Made by a program: the position numbers and the translations under genes. Below, piece by piece: positions 35,959-44,097 of a stretch of 64,000 nucleotides of DNA (within the stretch, counting starts at the first letter, position 1; every line of letters starts with the position of its first letter). Where the stretch lies: contig NZ_CP046056.1 of NCBI RefSeq assembly GCF_016132445.1, positions 1,860,001-1,924,000 of the forward strand, read 5' to 3'. The DNA is from Venatoribacter cucullus (GTDB lineage: Bacteria; Pseudomonadota; Gammaproteobacteria; Pseudomonadales; Oceanobacteraceae). The notes beneath the pieces are model-generated. The model saw nothing but the letters and a program-made list of their open reading frames with translations, was not told where the DNA came from and searched no databases.

Positions 35959-37308
35959 TCAGAAATGCGCCGGGCCGGGCTGATAACCGGAAAACTGCCG
36001 GGCAATCTGCGCCGCGTAGTTATCGGTCATGCCGGAAATAAAATCGATGGCGCGCATATAGGCTTCATACAGCGTCCAGTCGCTCTGCGGCGCTGAACGC
36101 CCCATTAATTCCAGTACCCGCTGATTACGGAAGGTGGCCTGGCCATCCAGCACCCGCTCGCGCACCGCCAGTAAAAAGGCTTCCAGCAAGGTGCCTAACG
36201 TGGAATAGGAACCGATTTCCACCGCCAGTTTGCGGTTATCGCGGAAAATCCGTTCCCGCGCCATTTGCTTGGCGGCCGCCACCACCTGACGCACCGGCGC
36301 CGGGCAGTAATCAATCAGATCCCCCTGCAACTGGCCGGCCAGCAACTGCTGTTCATGGCGCACGAAAGCGGTACTGGCCGCGGTTACCAGCACTTCCATA
36401 GCCAGCCCACGCAGACTTTGCAGGCGCCGGCGCAGGGTATCGGCCTGTTCCAGCTCGGCCTGCACCGCCGGCCAATGATCGTCCAGCAACGGGCGCAGCA
36501 GGTCTTCCACTTCCTGATACTGCAGCAGGCCCATTTCGATGCCGTCTTCCAGATCAATCAGGCCGTAACAGATGTCATCGGCGGCTTCCAGCAGATACAC
36601 CAGCGGATGCCGTGCCCAGCAATCCGGTTTTAATTCCAGCAACCCCAACTGGTTGGCGACCTGGCGCAAAATCGGTAATTCGGTCTGATAACAGCCGAAT
36701 TTTTTCGCTTCACCACGCTGCACGTAATCCACCGTCCAGGGGTATTTCAGAAAGGCCCCCAGGGTGCCGTAGGTAAGACGTAAGCCACCGCTGAACCGGT
36801 GCGATTCCACCTGCGTGACAATGCGAAAGCCCTGCGCATTGCCTTCAAAGGTTTGCAGGTCAGCACGCTCAATGTCACTCAACCCTTGCAGAAAATGCGC
36901 ATTGCCCGCTTCGCGGAACCAGTGCCGGATAGCGTCTTCACCGGTGTGGCCATAAGGTGGGTTGCCGATATCGTGGGCCAGACAAGCCGCCTGCACCAGC
37001 GCGCCCACATCATTGGCGTTTAAACCCAGTGGCAGTTTATCGAGCAGCGCCCGCCCTACCCGGGTACCCAGTGAGCGGCCCACACAGCCCACTTCCAGGC
37101 TGTGGGTCAGGCGGCTGTGCACATGGTCGTTCTCGGCCAGCGGATGCACCTGGGTTTTACGATCCAGGCGACGAAACGCGGAAGAAAAAATAATGCGATC
37201 GTAGTCTTTATCGAAGGGAGTGCGGCCGGGTTCCAGATCCAGCGTACCCTGAGGCTCGCCAAAGCGGGTGGCAGACAACAGTTTGTGCCAGTGCATCGTT
37301 GCAGACAT
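35959..37308 (-). CDS. dgt: Deoxyguanosinetriphosphate triphosphohydrolase-like protein
   Basis: The enzyme family cuts dNTPs to nucleoside and triphosphate. The 449-residue protein has the HD-domain metal ligands: His64 and His69 in HVHSRLTHSLEVG, then His112-Asp113 in LAHDIGNPPYGHTGE. The length and the RTPFDKDYDRIIFSSAFRRLDRKTQ region (read in parts: RTPFDKDYDRII, then FSSAFRRLDRKTQ) are typical of the Dgt group rather than YfbR. Substrate preference is not fixed by sequence. The DUF486 gene follows. Confidence 0.92.
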   Translation of the reverse strand: MSATMHWHKLLSATRFGEPQGTLDLEPGRTPFDKDYDRIIFSSAFRRLDRKTQVHPLAENDHVHSRLTHSLEVGCVGRSLGTRVGRALLDKLPLGLNANDVGALVQAACLAHDIGNPPYGHTGEDAIRHWFREAGNAHFLQGLSDIERADLQTFEGNAQGFRIVTQVESHRFSGGLRLTYGTLGAFLKYPWTVDYVQRGEAKKFGCYQTELPILRQVANQLGLLELKPDCWARHPLVYLLEAADDICYGLIDLEDGIEMGLLQYQEVEDLLRPLLDDHWPAVQAELEQADTLRRRLQSLRGLAMEVLVTAASTAFVRHEQQLLAGQLQGDLIDYCPAPVRQVVAAAKQMARERIFRDNRKLAVEIGSYSTLGTLLEAFLLAVRERVLDGQATFRNQRVLELMGRSAPQSDWTLYEAYMRAIDFISGMTDNYAAQIARQFSGYQPGPAHF

Positions 37309-37359
37309 GATCGGTTCCTGATCGGAAAAATAACAATGCGGCGCAGTATATCGGCCGCG

Positions 37360-38004
37360 TCAGCGTGGCTCCAGCACCGGCAACAGGCCGCTTTCGGCAA
37401 TGCCATCAAACACAAACTGCACCGCCAGTGCGCACAGCAATACCCCCATCACCCGGGTAATCACCTGCATACCGGTCACGCCCAGCAAACGGTTAAGCTG
37501 CGTGGCCGCCAGCAGGCTGACCAGGGTCAGCAGCATCACCACGCCCAGCATGGCAAACACGGTAAACTGCTCCAGCAAATGCCCTTTGGTTTGCGCCATT
37601 AACAAAATCAGCGCGCCCATGGTGCCGGGACCGGCAATCAACGGCAGCGCCAGCGGAAACACCGAGACATCGCGTTTGCCCATGGCCTCTTCTTCCTCTT
37701 CCGCGGTCGGGCTGTTGGCCGATGAGCTGCGGGCAAACACCATATCAATGCCCATTAACAGCAACATAATGCCGCCGGCGGTGCGTAACGCCGCCAGCGA
37801 AATACCCAGCGCGTGCAGCAACCAGTCACCAATAATGGCAAACAGCCCCAGCACAATGGTGGCAATGGCAACGCCGCGGATGGCCATACGCCGGCGCGCC
37901 GGCTGGCTGGCATTCACAGTAATGGCGGCAAAAATGGCCGACACATCAATCGGGCTGACGGTGGCAAATAACGTGGCCAGCGCCACGGCGGCGGTATCGC
38001 CCAT
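37360..38004 (-). CDS. MarC-family membrane protein
   Basis: The 214-residue protein has six hydrophobic segments and the MarC pattern: a conserved LATLFATVSPIDV at the start, LPLIAGPGTMGALILL in the middle, and RVMGVLLCALAVQFVFDG near the end. It acts in the inner membrane. Despite the name, no role in drug resistance has been shown for the family. It is not clearly in an operon with dgt; 51 bp separate them. Confidence 0.9.
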   Translation of the reverse strand: MGDTAAVALATLFATVSPIDVSAIFAAITVNASQPARRRMAIRGVAIATIVLGLFAIIGDWLLHALGISLAALRTAGGIMLLLMGIDMVFARSSSANSPTAEEEEEAMGKRDVSVFPLALPLIAGPGTMGALILLMAQTKGHLLEQFTVFAMLGVVMLLTLVSLLAATQLNRLLGVTGMQVITRVMGVLLCALAVQFVFDGIAESGLLPVLEPR

Positions 38005-38224
38005 GCAAACTCCTTAAAACGCTCCGGGTTAAGACCGGCTACGCCAAATAATAAAACCGTCCAGCTACCCCTAAGGTGTTACAGGCCAACCGACCTGATG
38101 CGCTGTTTTCGTCCCGGTCGGTCATAGCCGGCTCCCGGCTGGCCCCCTAGCGTGATCCGGCTGCGCTCAACCTGCCTTCTGACGCTGCCATTCTTACCAC
38201 AATAACAAAACGGGATAACCCATC

Positions 38225-40567
38225 ATGAAAACCCTGCTTTCACAGACCACCGCGGTGGTCGCCGGCCGTGGCGGCTGGCGCTGCAAAACGCCGCTGCTCA
38301 GCTTACCACTGCTGCTCAGTGCCTGTATTACCGAGTTACCGGGCGAATTTCCGCACCAGGAAGAACTCTGCCGTACCGACACAGCCCGCGAACAACAACG
38401 GGCCGCCTCAGCCGCGAATTTTCCGGCCCCCCAGATTACGGCATTAAGCGTAAACGGCAACACAGCCTGGACGGCCGGCGCCGGTGGCGTTCCCCTGCTG
38501 ACCCCGGGCGATGAAGTTACCCTGACCGGCAGCGGTTTTGGTGCCGGCACCGACATCGATTTTTCCAAAATCATGATCGGCAACACCCGCATTCTGGAAA
38601 CCGACCTGAAAATGTTCCAACAATTATTGGCCATTAACGATCAGGTCAATTTTGAAACCGACGAACAAATCGACAGCTGGCCGAAAAATATTCTCAGCTG
38701 GAACGACAGTGAAATCCGCTTCCGCGTTCCCGATCATGTCAGTGGCGGTGCATTAATTGTGCAGATTCAGAAACGCACCGGCGCCAATGAATCGCTGTTA
38801 AATCCGGGCCAGCCGCATAATGTGATTGATGCACAAACCTCGCGCATTATTTCCGACACCTTCCAGCACGAGTGTGATGTGGTATCGCAATTAAGCGATG
38901 TTAAAGCCACCAGCCCCATTGCCGTACAGGTGAATAACCCGGGCTTTGAGCAACTGGTGGAAAAAGGCCGCCAGGCCTTCTGGTCGTACGATTACAACAT
39001 CGGCGTGGCGCACAGTGTGCGCAAACTCGACTGGGATGCCATTTTCTCCTACAAAGCCAACGACCCCATTGCCGGTGGCAAAGCCGACCCGGTAAAACTC
39101 TTCGGTGCCATTAAAAACGTGCGCGGGCAGGTACCGGACGAAGCCATCGACGACGTGTATTTTGCGCCCTACCCGATGGCCACGCCGATTCCGGGCTTCC
39201 TCACCACGGAGCCCGCCAAACTGCAAGGCAATACCAAAGACACCGGCTGGGCCGGTTACCGTTACGCCGAAGCCAGCGAACCTTACAAAGGCAATGGCTC
39301 GTGGATTGGTTTTAACTGCGCCTCCTGTCACGGCTATCAGATCCGTTATGAACAAGCACCTGGGCAGACCGTCACCAAAGTCATCCCAGGCCTGCCCAAC
39401 CCGGGCTGGAGCATGAAATGGACGGTACTGCAGACCCTGACCAACACCTTTGAAGGCATTTACGCCAAAGAAGAAGGCCCCAGCTGGGCCAGCGGCAACA
39501 AGGATATTGCCAAAGACATGCTGATTTACCACATGCCGGCCGGCACTGGTGAACACAACATGGTGCGCATGGTCGGCGAAGGCAGCCACACCGATAACGA
39601 CTACCAGTTCTCACCCATTGCCATTCCTAACGTCACCAACTACATGGCCATCCGCCGCTCGTTATCGCACACCGAGTCGTACGTTGGCTTTGAAGGTTCT
39701 TATATCCACTCCGAAGAACCCGATGGTGCCCAGGGTAATATGAGCAAAGAGTGGCTGGAAGCGCTGACTGCGTATATGACCACGCTGGATGCAAACGATG
39801 ACGACCTGCGCAATGTGGGCCTGTACCGCTGGCTGAAATACCGCAATAAATTGCAGCCGCAAACCGGTGCCGCCGTCAGTGAGGGCGAATTTGTTCAGCA
39901 AGGCTGGCAGCAATACGCTGGCGTCAGCGCGGCGGTTAACCGTGGTAAAGCCACTTATGAACGCGACTGCAGCAGCTGCCACGCCGATGCCTTAGGCGCT
40001 CATACCAATGAAAAAATGCTGCGCCTGGATGAAGTCGGCCGCTTCTTTACCCCGACCATTTACCAGAAAGAAAACCAGTCTATCCGCGTCAGTTTCCTGC
40101 GTGATCTGTACTGGACCCAGCATCGTGGTCTGCTGTCCGACGGCCACGTGCGCAATCTGGAAGATCTGGTCAGCCCGGATCGTTGCTCACCGGGTACGGC
40201 GCTGTACAACAACTACTACACCTTGCACGCCCCGGTCCGCCCGGCCGCCGGTGGCCCGGATCACGTGCTGCCCTACCCCGACCTGAACCGCAAAGGCGAT
40301 GTATTCCGCGTACCCAAATCGAAATACATCACCAAACTTGACCGTGGCTACAAGCGCAACTTATTTATTGAACGGCATAAATACTTTGTCGAAGTGCCCT
40401 GGGATAAAAACCATTACTACTGGGATTACCAGAAAATGCGCAGCGAATACGGCCCGGCGGAAATGGGTACCGGCAAACCGATTGGCATGCCGGACGCACC
40501 GCACCCCTGGTGTGCCGGTAACAACGCCGAAGTGGACGATCTGGTGCAGTATCTGCTAACGCTGTAA
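38225..40567 (+). CDS. Di-heme c-type cytochrome lipoprotein with IPT/TIG-like domain
   Basis: The 780-residue protein has a lipoprotein signal ending at Cys34 (LLSAC), an IPT/TIG-like domain (about 75-200, with TPGDEVTLTGSGFG), and two heme c motifs, CASCH at 365-369 and CSSCH at 582-586. The C-terminal part (RGLLSDGHVRNLEDLV) is like the di-heme peroxidase/MauG and RoxA groups, in which one heme may activate oxygen or peroxide. It would be held on the outer membrane facing the periplasm or outside. Two hemes 217 residues apart and no near neighbour gene make a terminal oxygenase or peroxidase plausible, but this is inference. Confidence 0.7.
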   Translation: MKTLLSQTTAVVAGRGGWRCKTPLLSLPLLLSACITELPGEFPHQEELCRTDTAREQQRAASAANFPAPQITALSVNGNTAWTAGAGGVPLLTPGDEVTLTGSGFGAGTDIDFSKIMIGNTRILETDLKMFQQLLAINDQVNFETDEQIDSWPKNILSWNDSEIRFRVPDHVSGGALIVQIQKRTGANESLLNPGQPHNVIDAQTSRIISDTFQHECDVVSQLSDVKATSPIAVQVNNPGFEQLVEKGRQAFWSYDYNIGVAHSVRKLDWDAIFSYKANDPIAGGKADPVKLFGAIKNVRGQVPDEAIDDVYFAPYPMATPIPGFLTTEPAKLQGNTKDTGWAGYRYAEASEPYKGNGSWIGFNCASCHGYQIRYEQAPGQTVTKVIPGLPNPGWSMKWTVLQTLTNTFEGIYAKEEGPSWASGNKDIAKDMLIYHMPAGTGEHNMVRMVGEGSHTDNDYQFSPIAIPNVTNYMAIRRSLSHTESYVGFEGSYIHSEEPDGAQGNMSKEWLEALTAYMTTLDANDDDLRNVGLYRWLKYRNKLQPQTGAAVSEGEFVQQGWQQYAGVSAAVNRGKATYERDCSSCHADALGAHTNEKMLRLDEVGRFFTPTIYQKENQSIRVSFLRDLYWTQHRGLLSDGHVRNLEDLVSPDRCSPGTALYNNYYTLHAPVRPAAGGPDHVLPYPDLNRKGDVFRVPKSKYITKLDRGYKRNLFIERHKYFVEVPWDKNHYYWDYQKMRSEYGPAEMGTGKPIGMPDAPHPWCAGNNAEVDDLVQYLLTL

Positions 40568-40586
40568 TTCCTTTCGCAAATTCCAG

Positions 40587-40608
40587 GCCCGCTCCGGCGG
40601 GCTTTTTT
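40587..40608 (+). terminator. Intrinsic terminator of the cytochrome gene
   Basis: GCCCGC and GCGGGC pair around a TCCG loop, followed by six T, 20 bp after the stop codon. Confidence 0.93.
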
Positions 40609-40641
40609 ATAATCTGAAACACCCCCCTACCAACGCCTTGT

Positions 40642-40655
40642 TAGACCATGGTCGC
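40642..40655 (+). promoter_or_regulatory. Candidate CrbR operator, distal site
   Basis: TAGACCATGGTCGC matches the acs-upstream site TAGACCATTGTCTA at 11 of 14 positions. It lies 164 bp before the DUF4212 start. It is the weakest of the three sites because the second half-site is degenerate. Confidence 0.4.
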
Positions 40656-40738
40656 GGCTGTTTTCAAGCATTGAAAAATTACCCAACCTATTGTTTTTAA
40701 ACAAAAAAACAACCAAAAAAACCCCTTAACCCCACGGT

Positions 40739-40752
40739 AAGACCAATGTCTA
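40739..40752 (+). promoter_or_regulatory. Candidate CrbR operator, promoter-proximal site
   Basis: AAGACCAATGTCTA matches the acs-upstream site at 12 of 14 positions and keeps the spaced half-sites AGAC-N4-GTCT. It lies 67 bp before the DUF4212 start. Possible -10 hexamers follow at 40771 (CATACT) and 40779 (TAGGTT), and no good -35 box is present, as expected for an activator-dependent promoter. Confidence 0.5.
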
Positions 40753-40818
40753 GCTGTCGTGCCTTAACAACATACTGCTAGGTTGAAACGGCATTCAAAT
40801 AATAAATCCGGAGGGGTT

Positions 40819-41079
40819 ATGGATACTGATAAAAACAACGCAGCCGCATATTGGAAGGCCAATGTCCGTCTGATTCTTGGCAGCCTGTTTGTGTGGGCGC
40901 TGGTGTCATACGGTTTTGCCATCATTCTGCGTCCGATGTTAGCGGGCATTAATGTTGGCGGAGCAGACCTTGGGTTCTGGTTTGCTCAGCAAGGTGCAAT
41001 CATCACCTTTATCGCAATCATTTTTCACTACGCGTGGCGAATGAACAAACTCGATAAAGAATTCGGCGTCGAGGAGTGA
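40819..41079 (+). CDS. DUF4212 small subunit of a sodium:solute symporter
   Basis: The 86-residue protein has two membrane helices (about 17-37 and 50-72) and the DUF4212 pattern (AYWKANVRLILGSLFVWALVSYG in parts, then GFWFAQQGAI). It regularly precedes and works with VC_2705-type symporters. I start at 40819 because GGAGGGG lies just upstream; the longer frame from 40783 has no ribosome site. The symporter gene begins 4 bp after its stop, so they form an operon. Confidence 0.92.
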   Translation: MDTDKNNAAAYWKANVRLILGSLFVWALVSYGFAIILRPMLAGINVGGADLGFWFAQQGAIITFIAIIFHYAWRMNKLDKEFGVEE

Positions 41080-41083
41080 GAAT

Positions 41084-42850
41084 ATGAGTCAATTTGCGAT
41101 TAACCTGCTGTTTGTTGGCGCATCCTTTGTACTGTACTTCGGTATCGCCATCTGGGCCCGCGCCGGGTCTACCAAAGAATATTATGTCGCGGGTGGTGGC
41201 GTACACCCGGTTGCCAACGGTATGGCAACTGCCGCTGACTGGATGTCAGCTGCATCGTTTATCTCCATGGCCGGTCTGCTGTCGGTAGGTTACGTTAACT
41301 CGTCCTTCCTGATGGGCTGGACCGGTGGTTACGTGCTGCTGGCCATGCTGCTGGCTCCGTACCTGCGTAAGTTCGGTAAGTTCACCGTGCCCGACTTTAT
41401 CGGTGACCGTTTCTACAGCCGCGGTGCGCGCCTGGTCGCCGTAATCTGTCTGATCGTGGCGTCTGTTACCTACGTAATCGGTCAGATGACCGGTGCCGGT
41501 GTAGCCTTCTCCCGCTTCCTGGAAGTAAGCAGCACCGCCGGTATCTGGATTGCCGCCGGTGTGGTACTGGTTTACGCCGTACTGGGTGGTATGAAAGGTA
41601 TTACCTACACCCAGGTGGCTCAGTACGTGGTACTGATCATTGCTTACACCATTCCTGCCGTGTTCATCTCTCTGCAGTTAACCGGTAACGCCATTCCGTC
41701 ACTGGGTATGTTCGGTACTCACACCGAGTCTGGTCTGCCGCTGCTGGAAAAACTGAACCAGGTGGTTAATGACCTGGGCTTCCAGGACTACACCGCTGAC
41801 GTCGACAACAAACTGAACATGCTGTTGTTCACCCTGTCGCTGATGATCGGTACCGCTGGTCTGCCGCACGTAATCATCCGTTTCTTCACCGTACCGAAAG
41901 TAGCCGACGCCCGTTGGTCTGCTGGCTGGGCACTGGTGTTCATTGCCATGCTGTACCTGACTGCTCCGGCCGTAGGTTCCATGGCTCGTCTGAACCTGAT
42001 GAACACCGTGTATCCGGAAGGCACCAGTGCTCCGGCGCTGGAATACGCTGAACGTCCTGAGTGGATCAAGACCTGGGAAGAAACTGGTCTGGTGAAATTT
42101 GAAGACAAAAACAGCGATGGCCGTATCCAGGTGTACAACGACAAAAACGCTAACTTTGCCGACACCGCTGCCGAGCGTGGTTGGAACGGTAACGAGCTGA
42201 CCGTTAACAACGACATCATGGTACTGGCTAACCCGGAAATTGCCGGTCTGCCGGGCTGGGTAATCGGTCTGATTGCTGCCGGTGGTATTGCGGCTGCACT
42301 GTCTACCGCTGCCGGTCTGCTGCTCGCCATTTCCTCTGCGGTATCCCACGACCTGATCAAGAATATGATCAAGCCGGATATCAGTGAGAAAGGTGAACTG
42401 ATGGCTGCCCGTATCTCCATGACCGTTGCCATTCTGCTGGCCACCTGGCTGGGTCTGAACCCACCCGGTTTCGCCGCACAAACGGTAGCTCTGGCGTTCG
42501 GTATTGCCGCAGCGTCGATCTTCCCGGCACTGATGATGGGTATCTTCTCCAAGCGGGTGAACAACCGTGGCGCGGTTGCCGGTATGCTGGCAGGTCTGCT
42601 GAGCACACTGGTGTATATCTTCACCTTCCTGGGTTGGTTCTTCATTCCGGGTACCAACACCCTGGCCAACACTCCGGATAATTGGCTGCTGGGTATCTCC
42701 CCGCTGTCGTTCGGTGCGGTGGGTGCGATGATCAACTTTGCTGTGGCTTATGTGGTGTCGTTCGCCACCGAAGAACCGCCGCAGGAAATTCAGGATCTGG
42801 TAGAAAGCGTACGTACTCCAAAAGGTGCTGGCGCTGCTGTTGATCACTGA
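41084..42850 (+). CDS. Sodium:solute symporter, VC_2705/ActP-like
   Basis: The 588-residue protein has about 13 membrane helices and the SSS-family pattern, with FITMAGLLSVGY-like and GLPHVIIRFFTVPK segments. An acidic insert of about 95 residues near the middle (about 320-385, EDKNSDGRIQVYND) sits in a loop and looks like a calcium-binding or other regulatory loop. This subfamily is annotated for acetate or short organic acid uptake. The candidate operators upstream and the nearby acs and CrbS/CrbR genes support acetate. ATG is preceded by GAGGAG within the DUF4212 end. Confidence 0.9.
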   Translation: MSQFAINLLFVGASFVLYFGIAIWARAGSTKEYYVAGGGVHPVANGMATAADWMSAASFISMAGLLSVGYVNSSFLMGWTGGYVLLAMLLAPYLRKFGKFTVPDFIGDRFYSRGARLVAVICLIVASVTYVIGQMTGAGVAFSRFLEVSSTAGIWIAAGVVLVYAVLGGMKGITYTQVAQYVVLIIAYTIPAVFISLQLTGNAIPSLGMFGTHTESGLPLLEKLNQVVNDLGFQDYTADVDNKLNMLLFTLSLMIGTAGLPHVIIRFFTVPKVADARWSAGWALVFIAMLYLTAPAVGSMARLNLMNTVYPEGTSAPALEYAERPEWIKTWEETGLVKFEDKNSDGRIQVYNDKNANFADTAAERGWNGNELTVNNDIMVLANPEIAGLPGWVIGLIAAGGIAAALSTAAGLLLAISSAVSHDLIKNMIKPDISEKGELMAARISMTVAILLATWLGLNPPGFAAQTVALAFGIAAASIFPALMMGIFSKRVNNRGAVAGMLAGLLSTLVYIFTFLGWFFIPGTNTLANTPDNWLLGISPLSFGAVGAMINFAVAYVVSFATEEPPQEIQDLVESVRTPKGAGAAVDH

Positions 42851-42862
42851 TCATAATAAAAA

Positions 42863-42896
42863 CCTGAGGCGGCACCGCCGGCCTCAGGGCTTTTTT
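42863..42896 (+). terminator. Intrinsic terminator of the symporter operon
   Basis: CCTGAGGC and GCCTCAGG pair (with an inner GGC / GCC) and are followed by six T, 12 bp after the stop codon. Confidence 0.92.
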
Positions 42897-42898
42897 AA

Positions 42899-42925
42899 AC
42901 GGGCCTTTTACAGGCCCGTTTTTAT
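42899..42925 (+). terminator. Second hairpin with T tract, before the next gene
   Basis: ACGGGCC and GGCCCGT pair around a 6-7 base loop and are followed by TTTT. It lies 2 bases after the first terminator and 19 bases before the next ATG. It may be a back-up terminator. Confidence 0.8.
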
Positions 42926-42943
42926 TCAGGAAATATAATAATT

Positions 42944-43456
42944 ATGTTGTGGACCATTATTGCTGTTGCAGTGTCAGGCCTGGGGGCTGCGGGTATCGCA
43001 CTGCTGTTACGGAAACTCAGTGGCAACCGTTTGCCGAAATGGCTTATTCCGGTATTTGCCGGAGCCGGTATGCTGGCCTATCAGATCAGCTGGGAATACA
43101 GCTGGTTCGAGCATCAGTCAGCCCGTCAGCCGGAAGGTGCGTTGGTGGTGGCAACCGAACAGAACCCGGAAATCTGGCGTCCCTGGACATTCCATATTCC
43201 CATGACCAACGCCTACACCGTACTGGATACCAACCGTATCGATAAGCGGGTAGCCGGTAACGATACCGTCGCCAGCTTTATTCTGTACCGCTTTGAAAAA
43301 CAACACGTAGACCGCGTAGTGCCGCAGGCTTATCTGCTTAATTGCACCACCGCCGAACTGGTGCCATTAAAAAGCCCCAGCGAACCGGATGCACAGAAAA
43401 TCAAACGCCTGTCGCAAGACGACAAACTGTACAGCGCGGTATGTGGTAAACAATAA
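42944..43456 (+). CDS. Anchored periplasmic protein of unknown function
   Basis: The 170-residue protein has two hydrophobic helices (about 2-22 and 35-55) and a soluble C-terminal part. The sequence WEYSWFEHQSARQPEGALVVA and FHIPMTNAYTV are its most distinctive stretches. AGGAAAT precedes the ATG. Two strong hairpins with T tracts lie between it and the symporter, so it probably has its own promoter or depends on read-through. I recognise no family; homologues of unknown function are common beside VC_2705-type symporters, but I cannot verify this here. Confidence 0.7.
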   Translation: MLWTIIAVAVSGLGAAGIALLLRKLSGNRLPKWLIPVFAGAGMLAYQISWEYSWFEHQSARQPEGALVVATEQNPEIWRPWTFHIPMTNAYTVLDTNRIDKRVAGNDTVASFILYRFEKQHVDRVVPQAYLLNCTTAELVPLKSPSEPDAQKIKRLSQDDKLYSAVCGKQ

Positions 43457-43485
43457 AACGGGGGGTTGTATTTCTGCGCTGAGCT

Positions 43486-44097
43486 TCAGCGCTTGAAATG
43501 CACCAGTTTGATGTACATTAATGCCGTTGAAATAACATCACCCATGGCGGTGTGACGCTCAATCACCGGCACTTTTAAGTCTTCCGCAATATCCTCAAAT
43601 TTAAGCCCCACCGGCATCTGCGGATGCACCCGGCGCTTGCGCAAAGTGTACAGATCGGCCACATCAATAAAACGGTTGGGTAGCTCAAAGTTATACAGCT
43701 GGCGGATATAACGGTTAAGAATGGCGCGGTCGTAATCAATGTAATAACCGACAATGGGCCGGTTACCGACAAAATCCAACAGGTTCTCAATGGCTTCTGA
43801 CACCGCCACACCTTTATGCCGGTCTTCACGGCGCAGATAATGCACCCGCACCGCATCCGGGTCGGTAATGGCGTTGGAGTTCACCACCAGATCCAGAGCC
43901 TGCGATAAGCGGATTTCCCCGCCTTTTACGCACACGGCAGCAATGCTCAGCAACTCGCCTTTCTTTTTATCAAAAATACTGGTTTCACAATCCAGCACCA
44001 CCACTTCATCGCCTTTATAAGGCTCAGCCAGATGCTGCCAGCGGCCTTTCGGCAGCTGATAACCAGGAATAAGCTGGCGCAACCAGAACGGCATCAT
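43486..44097 (-). CDS. DEDD-family 3'-5' exonuclease (DnaQ-like)
   Basis: The 203-residue protein has the first exonuclease motif VLDCETS with Asp36 and Glu38, a central segment VGYYIDYDRAILNRY (motif II, Asp in YIDYD) and a late HTAMGDVISTA (motif III). This is the catalytic set of DnaQ-like nucleases. It is short and lacks a polymerase-binding tail, so a role in RNA or DNA trimming outside the replicase is more likely than proofreading. Its start overlaps the DUF294 gene stop (ATGA). This exonuclease-DUF294 pair is typically next to CrbS-like kinases. Confidence 0.85.
   Translation of the reverse strand: MMPFWLRQLIPGYQLPKGRWQHLAEPYKGDEVVVLDCETSIFDKKKGELLSIAAVCVKGGEIRLSQALDLVVNSNAITDPDAVRVHYLRREDRHKGVAVSEAIENLLDFVGNRPIVGYYIDYDRAILNRYIRQLYNFELPNRFIDVADLYTLRKRRVHPQMPVGLKFEDIAEDLKVPVIERHTAMGDVISTALMYIKLVHFKR

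Noticed and set aside
38891-39589. A 232-codon minus-strand frame opposite the cytochrome gene
   Set aside because: Antisense to coding sequence with heme motifs; no ribosome site.
41699-42850. Long minus-strand open frames opposite the symporter gene (up to 382 codons)
   Set aside because: They are antisense to a strongly conserved symporter, are low in expected protein features and have no ribosome site.
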